This document shows, in pieces, positions 26,383 to 34,236 of a stretch of 64,000 nt of DNA. The notes beneath the pieces were generated by a model. It was not told the origin of the DNA. It worked only from the letters and a program-made list of their open reading frames with translations, and made no database searches. Numbering within the stretch: the stretch's first letter is position 1; each line of letters begins with the position of its first letter. A program made the position numbers and the translations under genes. This DNA comes from Ruegeria arenilitoris (GTDB lineage: Bacteria > Pseudomonadota > Alphaproteobacteria > Rhodobacterales > Rhodobacteraceae): NCBI RefSeq assembly GCF_013030985.1, contig NZ_WPYP01000001.1, forward strand, positions 124,001 to 188,000, written 5' to 3'.

Positions 26383-28370
26383 TGCCTGCAAAAGGAGTGT
26401 TCATCGGACAGCGCAAAGACCGCATGGGCGCGCGCCTGTTGATGATGCTGACCTGCGTCCGTCTGGCCGAGGATTTTGACACTTCGTACAAAGTGAACTG
26501 GTTTCCGCAGGGATCGGACGCGCCCGAGTTGGATCAGCCGCAGGAACTGTTCGAACAGGACTGGATCGATGCGCGCTTTGTCAGCGCCAAGGAATTCGAT
26601 AGGCTTTCCAAAAAGGCCCTGCCGGTCTGGGCCTTTCAGGGGGACAAAACTCCGGATCGGCTGGTTGCACACCTCAACGCGGGCCGCTCGGTTCTGGTCG
26701 AGGAGGGGTTCGAGGTGCTGGCCTTCCCTTGGGAGGACATCGAGGCGATCCGCCCACGATACCGGGACTTCATCCATCATATCGGTTTCACGGACGAGAT
26801 CCGCGCCATCATGGCTCGCGCGGATGAAAAGCTGTCCGGGCAGGGGGTGTCGGCCTATCACATCCGGCGCGGGGACATTCTGAACGGGTTGCCGTGGAAG
26901 CACACGACCTGGCCCGCCAAGATCGAGCCGGAAGAGTTGTACGAGGCGCATCTGGAGAAAACCACCGGGCAAACGGCCATCATGTTTTCGGATCAGCCAG
27001 AACTGATCAGCCGATTCCAGAAACGCTACCCCGAACTGTTGCGGATGTCGGACATTGCGGACGTCTCCGATATGACGCGGGCGCAGCGCGATTTTCTTGA
27101 ACTGTACACGATGTCACGGGCCGAGCATGTGGTGGCCCCCTACATATCGGCGTTTTCAATGGCCGCTGCTCGGATATCGGGGCGGCAACGCCTGGTGTTC
27201 AAGGACGTCCTGTCCGAAGATGAAATCTCTGTGGCCAATCATCGCGTGATTGACCGTGTTTCCAAAGGGCCCAATGCCTTTTTGAACGCGTCTGAGGCAG
27301 CACATATCTATGCCAAGGCCGCTCAGTATTTATGCGCGCAGGATGAAACAGAAAAAGCCTATGAACTGGCGCGGCCCATACTGGACGAAGGGGCCGACAA
27401 CGCGTTCATGCCGCTTTTGCAGGCTATGAACTGTTTCTACCTGTCAAAGTGGAAGGAATGCGAAAAGCTTGCCGCAGCCGGGTTGGACAACGGAAATCTG
27501 TGGTCCGAGGACTATGCCGTGTTGCTTGCGTTGCGCGCGGCAACACTGGGGGCGCAAAAGAAACGGTGGTCGGCCAGTCGTTATTTGGCACGCGCGTTTT
27601 GGGGCAAGCCTTTGCGTCCGGATGTTGCGGTGCTGGCGTCGCGAATGTTGTACCGCGATCAGATTTCCGCCCGCCTGTTTCCTCCGACGGATTGGCGGGT
27701 GCAGAGACAGGTTCGGCGGCGGCGCTTTCCACCGTTCAACAATCTATACCTGGTGCAGCACAAGGTTCTGGTCAGGCAGCCCTGCAATTTCGATTTCGTT
27801 TTGATGGATTGGTCCGATCTGGCATTGGATCAAAAAGCCCGCAGGTTTTTTGGTGATCATTCCCGGTTGGAGCGGTTGGCCGAAGGGTTCGACAGCCTTG
27901 AGGGCCTAAGCGTTGATGACCCGGGTGTTTTGTCGGGCAGGGCTGTACTGCATTGGCATTTGGGTGCCATCAACTTACAGCAAGCCATCGATGAAACGCG
28001 GAAAATCTCATCCGGCTGGCCAGAAAACCCGCTATATCATAAACGCCTGTCGGTGCTTTACGAGGCGGATGGCGATGTGGCGCGCGCCCGGATGACACTG
28101 GCCGAAGCCTTGGCTTGTGATCCCGGAAACCCGTTTCTGGTGTTTGCGATGGGGAAGTTTCTGGAACGGAACAAGGCCGTCGAGCAAGGGCAAAACCAGA
28201 TCATTCAAGCCGCAGACCTCGATGAAAACTCCGCGGTCATTCAGGGCGAGGCCGGACACATTCACCTGCGGCGCGGCAACAAGGGGAAGGCGCGGCCTTA
28301 CCTGAAAAAAGCGAATGACCTGTTTCCGCCGTTCAAGCGTTTTGCAAACCAACTGGCTCGTACCCGATGA
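26379..28370 (+). CDS. Fucosyltransferase-like protein with C-terminal TPR-like region
   Basis: 663 residues; ATGATG overlaps the previous stop. The N-terminal half has FIGQRKDRMGARLLMMLTCVRLA at the start, HIRRGD at about residues 160-165, then IMFSDQPELI and a VVAPYISAFSMAAARIS block. This is the layout of GT-B fucosyltransferases (NodZ/GT11-like), where HxRRGD contacts the GDP-sugar. Residues ~300-660 are helical repeats resembling tetratricopeptides (NPLYHKRLSVLYEADGDVARARMTLAEALACDPGNP; IQGEAGHIHLRRGNKGKARPYLKKANDL). The sugar is not proven. No signal peptide or membrane helix is seen. Confidence 0.72.
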   Translation: MMPAKGVFIGQRKDRMGARLLMMLTCVRLAEDFDTSYKVNWFPQGSDAPELDQPQELFEQDWIDARFVSAKEFDRLSKKALPVWAFQGDKTPDRLVAHLNAGRSVLVEEGFEVLAFPWEDIEAIRPRYRDFIHHIGFTDEIRAIMARADEKLSGQGVSAYHIRRGDILNGLPWKHTTWPAKIEPEELYEAHLEKTTGQTAIMFSDQPELISRFQKRYPELLRMSDIADVSDMTRAQRDFLELYTMSRAEHVVAPYISAFSMAAARISGRQRLVFKDVLSEDEISVANHRVIDRVSKGPNAFLNASEAAHIYAKAAQYLCAQDETEKAYELARPILDEGADNAFMPLLQAMNCFYLSKWKECEKLAAAGLDNGNLWSEDYAVLLALRAATLGAQKKRWSASRYLARAFWGKPLRPDVAVLASRMLYRDQISARLFPPTDWRVQRQVRRRRFPPFNNLYLVQHKVLVRQPCNFDFVLMDWSDLALDQKARRFFGDHSRLERLAEGFDSLEGLSVDDPGVLSGRAVLHWHLGAINLQQAIDETRKISSGWPENPLYHKRLSVLYEADGDVARARMTLAEALACDPGNPFLVFAMGKFLERNKAVEQGQNQIIQAADLDENSAVIQGEAGHIHLRRGNKGKARPYLKKANDLFPPFKRFANQLARTR

Positions 28371-28504
28371 GAATGGCGCAGGTGTTCAAAACGGTGCCGG
28401 ATACCTCTTGGCTGTTGCTCTCAGTAAGCCTAGGCTGTGGCCCGAGCAAAAACCGCATAATTTCGGGCGCAGGTGCGATAAGCGGTAAAACACGAGGCGA
28501 GTAA

Positions 28505-29503
28505 GTGTCTGACCACGATCCCAGATATATCAGCGTGACCCCGATGAAAAACGAGGGCCCCTTTGTGCTGGAGTGGGTGGCACATTGCCGTGCAATCGGT
28601 ATCGACCAGATTGTCGTGATGACCAATGACTGCACCGATGGCACGGATGCGCTGCTGCAGCGGCTGGATGAAAGGGGCATCCTGACCCATGTCGACAACA
28701 ATGCACGCCGCCAGAGCAATCCGCAAAAACGGGCCTACAGGAAATTCCTCAAGATGGAGATCGCGCGGCCTCAGGATTGGGTGCTCGTGATCGATGCTGA
28801 CGAACACATTAATATCAAAGCCGGGGACAACACGCTGCGGGCGCTGACTGATGCCGTGCCGGATGCGAAAATGATCTCGATGACGTGGCGGCTGTTCGGG
28901 AATGCAGGTGTCGTTCGGTATGAAGACCGATTCCTGTCGGATCAGTTTCGACGCGCGGCGCAGCAGCAAAAACACCGACCGCCACAGGCCTGGGGTTTCA
29001 AGACAATGTTTCAGCGCGGGCTTTGGGGCACCCTGGGGGTTCACAGGCCAAAGCGGCCCACGGTCGAGTCCATGGATGAGTGCCATTGGTACAACGGATC
29101 GGGGCAGTTGATGCCGGACCGGTACTTTACCGGCAGCTGGCGGTCTGCGCGCGATTCCATTGGCTATGATCTGGTGCAGATCAACCACTATGCGCTGAAG
29201 TCCTGCGAAAGCTATCTGGTCAAGAAACTGCGCGGCCGGGCCCACCATACGGGGGAAAGCCTTGGCATGGAGTATTGGGACATGATGAACCACAACGCCG
29301 AGGAAGACGGCTCGATCGATGCCATCCTCGACCGCAAGCGCGAGCAGTATTACGAACTGCTCTCAGATCCCGAGACGTCCCGGTTGCACCACATGTCCTG
29401 CGACCTGCACAGACAGAAGATTGCGCAACTGCGTGAACAACCCGAGATGCAGGACCTGATGCAGCGGATGACGGCGGATTTTGCGGCCAGTCAAAGCGAA
29501 TGA
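28505..29503 (+). CDS. Glycosyltransferase family 2 protein, paralogue of the 24458 gene
   Basis: 332 residues from GTG 28505, with GAGGCGAG upstream. It shares the opening SVTPMKNEGPFVLEWVAHCRAIGIDQIVVMTNDCTDGTDALL with the first GT2 gene and has the metal motif LVIDADEHINIK. The middle (AWGFKTMFQRGLWGTLGVHRPKRP) and the HYALKSCESYLVKKLRGRAHH segment are also conserved between the two. Two divergent copies suggest two successive sugar additions. A 134-nt gap before it may hold a second promoter. Confidence 0.86.
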   Translation: MSDHDPRYISVTPMKNEGPFVLEWVAHCRAIGIDQIVVMTNDCTDGTDALLQRLDERGILTHVDNNARRQSNPQKRAYRKFLKMEIARPQDWVLVIDADEHINIKAGDNTLRALTDAVPDAKMISMTWRLFGNAGVVRYEDRFLSDQFRRAAQQQKHRPPQAWGFKTMFQRGLWGTLGVHRPKRPTVESMDECHWYNGSGQLMPDRYFTGSWRSARDSIGYDLVQINHYALKSCESYLVKKLRGRAHHTGESLGMEYWDMMNHNAEEDGSIDAILDRKREQYYELLSDPETSRLHHMSCDLHRQKIAQLREQPEMQDLMQRMTADFAASQSE

Positions 29504-29534
29504 GCGAGATCACATCTGAAACAGGAGGCATCTG

Positions 29535-30518
29535 ATGCTCTGGCTGCATTTGGGTATGCCCAAGACCGGCACGACTGCGCTTCAGGGATATGTGCAGCAG
29601 AACAAGGCTCAGCTTGCCGATGTGGGGCTGCGCTATATGGAAACCGGACGGCGCCGCAATGAAGGCCAGGGCCGTCTTGCGATCAGCCACAACATCATTG
29701 CCTTTCACATGAACCAGACCAATCAGCCGATGGACGCGTTCCGCGAGGCTATGGCTGTCGAATACGGGGCGCACAGGGATCAAACCTGTCTGGTGTCGTC
29801 CGAAATGTTCTATAACTGCGACCTGAGCAGGTTGGCGCAAGTCTTTGCGGAAATCCCCTCGCGCGAGCTGCGGATCACCTACTATTGTCGCAGGTATTCC
29901 GATTTCCTCGAGGCTGACTACAAGCAACGCGCCAAGAACGGCCGGTTGGGGGGCAGTGCAACCGACTATGTCGGGAACTTGCTGAGCAGGATCAAGGCTG
30001 ACCCGGGGATCTACAGCTTTTCGGCAAAACTGGATCGAATCCGACAAGCCTTTCCGGGGGTCGTCATCGTGCCGGTTCTTTATGATCGTTCTCAGATGGT
30101 GCAGGGGAATGTGGTGGACGATTTCATGTCGCGTATCGGTGTGTCTGTGCCCGATGGCGGTGTGGCCGAGCGGCCCTCAAACCTGTCGCAATCGCGTGCT
30201 GCCAGCGAGGCCTTTGGCATCGTGTCCCGGGCGCTTGGGCGCCAGGAAAGTCGTCGTCTGCGCCGGCGCGTCGTCGACGATCCGGTCATGATTCGACGGT
30301 ACGATGTTTTGGAGCCGCAGGAACGGGCTTGGCTGGACGAATTCGTCGCCAGCCATGATGTTGCGTTCCAGCAGGAGTTTTTCCCCGAGCGGCCTCAGTT
30401 ATTCGACCCTGTTGAGCTGAGCGAAGAGGATCAGGAATTCCGTCGTGACGTGGCCCAGGAATATGAGGCCCTGCGCCGCGCGTCCGAGATCGTGTTCCGT
30501 ATGGCGCTGGAGAACTGA
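29535..30518 (+). CDS. Sulfotransferase-family protein
   Basis: 327 residues. The N-terminal LHLGMPKTGTTALQGYVQQN is a PAPS 5'-phosphosulfate-binding loop (PKTGTT). A second binding region probably lies in LRITYYCRRYSDFLEADYKQRAKNG, with the Arg/Ser pair used for the 3'-phosphate. The rest is helical and not well recognised. Being the last gene of the glycan cluster, it may sulfate the product, giving an anionic polysaccharide; that role is inferred from context. A few related roseobacter proteins have no known substrate. Confidence 0.78.
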   Translation: MLWLHLGMPKTGTTALQGYVQQNKAQLADVGLRYMETGRRRNEGQGRLAISHNIIAFHMNQTNQPMDAFREAMAVEYGAHRDQTCLVSSEMFYNCDLSRLAQVFAEIPSRELRITYYCRRYSDFLEADYKQRAKNGRLGGSATDYVGNLLSRIKADPGIYSFSAKLDRIRQAFPGVVIVPVLYDRSQMVQGNVVDDFMSRIGVSVPDGGVAERPSNLSQSRAASEAFGIVSRALGRQESRRLRRRVVDDPVMIRRYDVLEPQERAWLDEFVASHDVAFQQEFFPERPQLFDPVELSEEDQEFRRDVAQEYEALRRASEIVFRMALEN

Positions 30519-30521
30519 GTG

Positions 30522-30827
30522 TCAGGGCTCGATGATAATTTCCTGACGCTGGCGGCCGGTTGTCTTGTCAAAGATCAGAATGCGGTTGTCATCCGTCACC
30601 ACCGCGTACCAGTTGTTGCCAATGGTAACGGCCTGCGCCTTTGCACCATCGGGCAGCTCGACCTGATCGGGTAGGGTGGGGGTTCTGTCCGATAGCCGGA
30701 TGACAATCAGTGCGAATGTCACTAGAACCCCGCCAATCATCACCGCGGTCAGCAGCATGACCATTCTCCGCAGCAGGCGAAGCTGTGGCGTTTCCTGCGG
30801 TTCTTGGGGTTCGGAAGGGACAGTCAT
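30522..30827 (-). CDS. DUF6476-like membrane-anchored small protein
   Basis: 101 residues. A cytosolic acidic N-terminus (PSEPQEPQETPQLRLLRR), a single membrane helix (MVMLLTAVMIGGVLVTFALIVIRL) and a small periplasmic-facing domain with AQAVTIGNNWYAVVTDDNRILIFDKTTGR. The pattern fits a small roseobacter family of unknown function; I am moderately sure of the family. Its ATG (30827) and that of the divergent pseudouridine synthase (30826) share the palindrome CATG. It nearly abuts the sulfotransferase stop (convergent, 3-nt gap). Confidence 0.72.
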   Translation of the reverse strand: MTVPSEPQEPQETPQLRLLRRMVMLLTAVMIGGVLVTFALIVIRLSDRTPTLPDQVELPDGAKAQAVTIGNNWYAVVTDDNRILIFDKTTGRQRQEIIIEP

Positions 30828-31860
30828 GGGCACCCGTCAGATTGAATTTCAGATCGCGGCCGATCCGCCGCCACGCCTTGATAAGGCGCTTTCGCGCGAT
30901 GTGCCAGCCGAGGAAAACCTGTCGCGCACGCGTCTGGCCAAGTTGATCGATGAGGGCGCCGTTCTGGTCAATGGTGCTGAAGCGCGCGACCCCAAGGCCA
31001 AAGTTGCCGAAGGGACCTCGGTGTCTATCACCGTGGCCGAGGCCGAGGACAGTCATATCGGTCCCGAAGACATCCCTCTGGAGGTTGTTTTTGAGGACGC
31101 CGATCTGATCGTTATCAACAAACCGGCAGGCATGGTCGTGCATCCTGCGCCGGGTTCGCCGAACGGGACGCTGGTCAATGCGTTGCTGCATCATTGTGGC
31201 GATGACCTGTCTGGGGTGGGCGGGGTAAAACGTCCAGGTATCGTGCACCGTATCGACAAGGAAACCAGTGGCCTTCTGGTCGTTGCCAAATCGGACGCGG
31301 CACATCACGGGCTGGCGGCCCAGTTCGAGGCGCACACGGTCGAGCGGTATTACCGAGCCATCTGCTACGGCGTGCCGGATGCGAATGACCCGCGTCTGCG
31401 CGGGGTGAAAGGCGTCAGCTTTGAACCCGGTAATATCATGCGCCTGACCACGCAACTGGCGCGCCACAAGACTGACCGGCAAAGACAGGCTGTTCTGTTT
31501 CACGGCGGCCGCCATGCGGTCACGCGGGCGCGTTTGGTCGAGAACTTTGGTAATCCGGCGGGGCTGGCGCTGATCGAATGCTGGCTGGAAACTGGCCGCA
31601 CGCACCAGATCCGTGTTCATATGGCGCATGCCGGGCATGGGCTGGTGGGGGACCCGGTCTACGGCGGCAAGCGCAAGTTGGCGGCAAAGGCGTTCAGTGT
31701 GGCGACCTCTGAGGCCGTCCGGGCCTTTCCACGTCAGGCGCTTCATGCTGCTGTTTTGGGTTTTGAACATCCGGTTACGGGGGAAAACCTGCGCTTTGAA
31801 GCGGAATTGCCGGAAGACATGCAGAAACTCATTGATCAGCTTCGCACGCCGCTGACATAA
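30826..31860 (+). CDS. RluA/RluD-family 23S rRNA pseudouridine synthase
   Basis: 344 residues. An N-terminal S4 RNA-binding domain (RLDKALSRDVPAEENLSRTRLAKLIDEGAVLVNG) precedes the pseudouridine synthase domain: INKPAGMVVHPAPG, the catalytic aspartate in GIVHRIDKETSGLLVVAKSD, and ETGRTHQIRVHMAHAGHGLVGDPVYGG. It converts uridines to pseudouridine, most like RluD (helix 69 of 23S rRNA), though RluC is possible. The GGAAGGGA Shine-Dalgarno precedes ATG 30826. It lies upstream of rpoH on the same strand. Confidence 0.93.
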   Translation: MGTRQIEFQIAADPPPRLDKALSRDVPAEENLSRTRLAKLIDEGAVLVNGAEARDPKAKVAEGTSVSITVAEAEDSHIGPEDIPLEVVFEDADLIVINKPAGMVVHPAPGSPNGTLVNALLHHCGDDLSGVGGVKRPGIVHRIDKETSGLLVVAKSDAAHHGLAAQFEAHTVERYYRAICYGVPDANDPRLRGVKGVSFEPGNIMRLTTQLARHKTDRQRQAVLFHGGRHAVTRARLVENFGNPAGLALIECWLETGRTHQIRVHMAHAGHGLVGDPVYGGKRKLAAKAFSVATSEAVRAFPRQALHAAVLGFEHPVTGENLRFEAELPEDMQKLIDQLRTPLT

Positions 31861-31935
31861 TGCGCAAAGTTGCGTGAATAAGACTTTCTTAGGTTTCCTT
31901 TATCAATCGTTAATTCCAAACTGTTAACGGTACCT

Positions 31936-31964
31936 CTTGAACGGATTGGGGTGGCATCCCATAT
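31936..31964 (+). promoter_or_regulatory. Sigma-32-type heat-shock promoter of rpoH
   Basis: CTTGAA (31936-31941), 15 nt, then TCCCATAT (31957-31964), matching the heat-shock consensus CTTGAA-N14-CCCCATNT except one base and one nucleotide of spacing. The start of transcription would be ~31971, giving a ~35-nt leader before rpoH. It suggests rpoH drives its own transcription, as known in Caulobacter. Confidence 0.75.
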
Positions 31965-32005
31965 CCATGTTAACGACTTAAACATTTGTCGGAGGGACAT
32001 GAAAC

Positions 32006-32902
32006 ATGGCAAATTACGCAAATCTCCCCGCGCCGACGCCGGAAGGCGGTCTGAACCGCTATATGCAGGAAATTCGCAAGTTCCCGCTGTTGGAACCGGA
32101 AGAAGAGTACATGCTCGCCAAGCGTTGGGTGGAAGAGCAAGACACTGAATCGGCTCATAAAATGGTCACCTCGCACCTGCGACTGGCCGCCAAGATCGCT
32201 ATGGGTTATCGCGGTTACGGCCTGCCGCAGGCCGAAGTGATTTCCGAGGCGAATGTGGGCCTGATGCAGGCGGTCAAACGCTTCGACCCGGAAAAGGGTT
32301 TCCGTCTGGCGACCTATGCGATGTGGTGGATCCGCGCCTCGATCCAGGAATACATCCTGCGGTCGTGGTCTTTGGTGAAACTTGGCACGACTTCGGCGCA
32401 GAAAAAGCTGTTCTTCAACCTTCGCAAGGCCAAGGCGCGCATTGGTGCACTGGAAGAGGGCGACCTGCGTCCCGAGAACGTCGCGCAGATCGCCAATGAT
32501 CTGGGTGTGACCGAAGACGAAGTGATCAGCATGAACCGCCGGATGTCCGGTGGCGATGCCTCGCTGAACGCGACCGTCGGGTCCGAAGGCGAAGGCACGA
32601 TGCAGTGGCAGGACTGGCTTGAGGATGAAGATGCCGATCAGGCTGGCGATTATGAGGCGCGCGACGAACTGGACGCGCGGCGCGAGTTGCTGGCGGCTGC
32701 ATTGGATGTGCTGAATGACCGGGAAAAAGACATCCTGACTCAGCGCCGTCTGATGGATCAGCCCGTCACGCTGGAAGAGCTGAGCACGCAGTACAATGTC
32801 AGCCGCGAGCGCATTCGCCAGATCGAGGTTCGTGCCTTCGAGAAGCTGCAAAAGAAAATGCGTGAACTTGCGCGTGAAAAAGGAATGCTGAGCACGGTCT
32901 AA
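32006..32902 (+). CDS. rpoH: Heat-shock sigma factor RpoH (sigma-32)
   Basis: 298 residues. Sigma region 2 (AHKMVTSHLRLAAKIAMGYRGYGLPQAEVISEANVGLMQAVKRFDPEKGFRLATYAMWWIRASIQEYILRSWSLVK) contains the RpoH box QKKLFFNLR a little later. Region 4.2 is VTLEELSTQYNVSRERIRQIEVRAFEKLQKKM. It directs RNA polymerase to chaperone and protease genes. GGAGGGA stands 8 nt before ATG 32006. An out-of-frame ATG at 31999 sits between the ribosome site and the start. A sigma-32-type promoter lies upstream, and a strong terminator follows. Confidence 0.97.
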   Translation: MANYANLPAPTPEGGLNRYMQEIRKFPLLEPEEEYMLAKRWVEEQDTESAHKMVTSHLRLAAKIAMGYRGYGLPQAEVISEANVGLMQAVKRFDPEKGFRLATYAMWWIRASIQEYILRSWSLVKLGTTSAQKKLFFNLRKAKARIGALEEGDLRPENVAQIANDLGVTEDEVISMNRRMSGGDASLNATVGSEGEGTMQWQDWLEDEDADQAGDYEARDELDARRELLAAALDVLNDREKDILTQRRLMDQPVTLEELSTQYNVSRERIRQIEVRAFEKLQKKMRELAREKGMLSTV

Positions 32903-32920
32903 AGCCTGCGCCAGCAAGGA

Positions 32921-32948
32921 AAGCCCGCCTTTCACGGCGGGCTTTTTT
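32921..32948 (+). terminator. Rho-independent terminator of rpoH
   Basis: AAGCCCGCC, a 6-nt loop, GGCGGGCTT followed by more Ts: nine perfect pairs, 20 nt after the rpoH stop. Confidence 0.92.
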
Positions 32949-32949
32949 C

Positions 32950-34029
32950 TTAGGCGAAAACAAAATCGCTTTCGGACAATTGTCCGGCCCGAACGCCAAT
33001 CAGGTCTATGCTGTCGCCATCCGCCAACTCGATGGTTGTGCTGTAATATCCGCCCGAGATGTGGTCTTCGATGTCCTCAAAGCTGTGAATGCCGTCATAG
33101 GCGCTGAGGTCGATCTTGTCCTTACCGACCTTGAAGTCGAGGATGAGGTCCTCTCCGTCACCATCGTCGAAGAAGAAGGTGTCGCGCCCGCGACCGCCGA
33201 TCAGAAAGTCATCACCGGCTCCGCCATCGATCAGATCCTTGCCACGACCGCCAAAGATGGAGTCGTCACCTTCGTCACCGCGCAGGATGTCTTTGCCGCG
33301 GCCACCAAACATGATGTCATGTCCAGCGCCACCCAGGGCAACATCATTGCCGCGCCCGGCGATGATGAAATCATTGCCGCCGCCGCCATGCACAAAGTCC
33401 TGACCGCGCCCGGTAAAGTGAAACTCATCCGAGTCGTCACCGATGATGAAATCCGTGTTTTTCTGCCCCAGAATGCCGGTGACTGAGACCGGAAGCAGCA
33501 CTCCGTCAAGCACATGAATTATTCCGTTCGAGGCCTCGACGTCGAAGGCAATCAAACCCGGGTCGGCAATGCCGGGATCGGCGTCCTCGAGGCTTGGAGG
33601 CGAGCTCAACAGGTTCAGTTCCAGATTTGTACCCAGCAAGGTTTCGATCTGGGCACCATCCCCAAGGCTGACGACGGCTTCTTTGGTAAATGACCCGTCG
33701 ACGACGTGGTATTTGAGAATGTTGGTCAGCAAGGGCAGGGGGTCACCGCCGCCCAGCAGGGTCAACGCTTTCACGATGTGTCCAAGCGCCCCGGCCTCAT
33801 CCGAGCCGCCATAGCCCAAGGCCTGAGCCAAGGCCACGAAGGCCGCATCGGTTGGCGCAAACACGGTCAGGTCGACTGCGTCGCTGTCCAGTGTCCCTGC
33901 AAGTCCCGCCGCGATGACGGCTTCACGGAGGATGTCGAAATCCCCGCCGTTGTTGTCGAATGTTCCCGGGTCTCCGCTTATTTGAATAACGCGTTCCGTG
34001 ATCGTTGGTCCGTCTGTCATTTCTGGCAT
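32950..34029 (-). CDS. Fasciclin-domain protein with RTX calcium-binding repeats
   Basis: 359 residues without a Sec signal. Residues ~28-190 form a fasciclin (FAS1) domain: LREAVIAAGLAGTLDSDAVDLTVFAPTDAAFVALA, ILKYHVVDGSFT, NGIIHVLDGVLLP. Residues ~210-295 carry about eight GGxGxD-type nonapeptides (GGGGNDFIIAGRGNDVA, GGAGDDFLIGGRGRD), the calcium-binding beta-roll of RTX proteins. The C-terminal part (TFFFDDGDGEDLILDFKVGKDKIDLSAYDGI) is the usual region before a type I secretion signal, so export through an ABC-type I system is expected. A cell-surface adhesive role is plausible. No secretion genes are adjacent. Confidence 0.87.
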   Translation of the reverse strand: MPEMTDGPTITERVIQISGDPGTFDNNGGDFDILREAVIAAGLAGTLDSDAVDLTVFAPTDAAFVALAQALGYGGSDEAGALGHIVKALTLLGGGDPLPLLTNILKYHVVDGSFTKEAVVSLGDGAQIETLLGTNLELNLLSSPPSLEDADPGIADPGLIAFDVEASNGIIHVLDGVLLPVSVTGILGQKNTDFIIGDDSDEFHFTGRGQDFVHGGGGNDFIIAGRGNDVALGGAGHDIMFGGRGKDILRGDEGDDSIFGGRGKDLIDGGAGDDFLIGGRGRDTFFFDDGDGEDLILDFKVGKDKIDLSAYDGIHSFEDIEDHISGGYYSTTIELADGDSIDLIGVRAGQLSESDFVFA

Positions 34030-34236
34030 TTCGGTTCATCTCCCACCCTGGTTGCCACCTTTGACTGGGAAAGGGCCTGCAAGAGCACCTCTTCCCATCG
34101 GCGATACAATTGGTACGGAGAGAGCCGAAATACGGATCACGAAATTCGGATGTCGAGATTTGAAATAGTCGAGTTTCTCACCGGTTCTTGCGTGAATCCC
34201 GTTCTTGAAATCAAGCGGTTACGGCGCAAGCTTCAC

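Noticed and set aside
31999..32001. Upstream ATG as the rpoH start
   Set aside because: It is out of frame with RpoH and only 1-2 nt from the Shine-Dalgarno; ATG 32006 has proper spacing.
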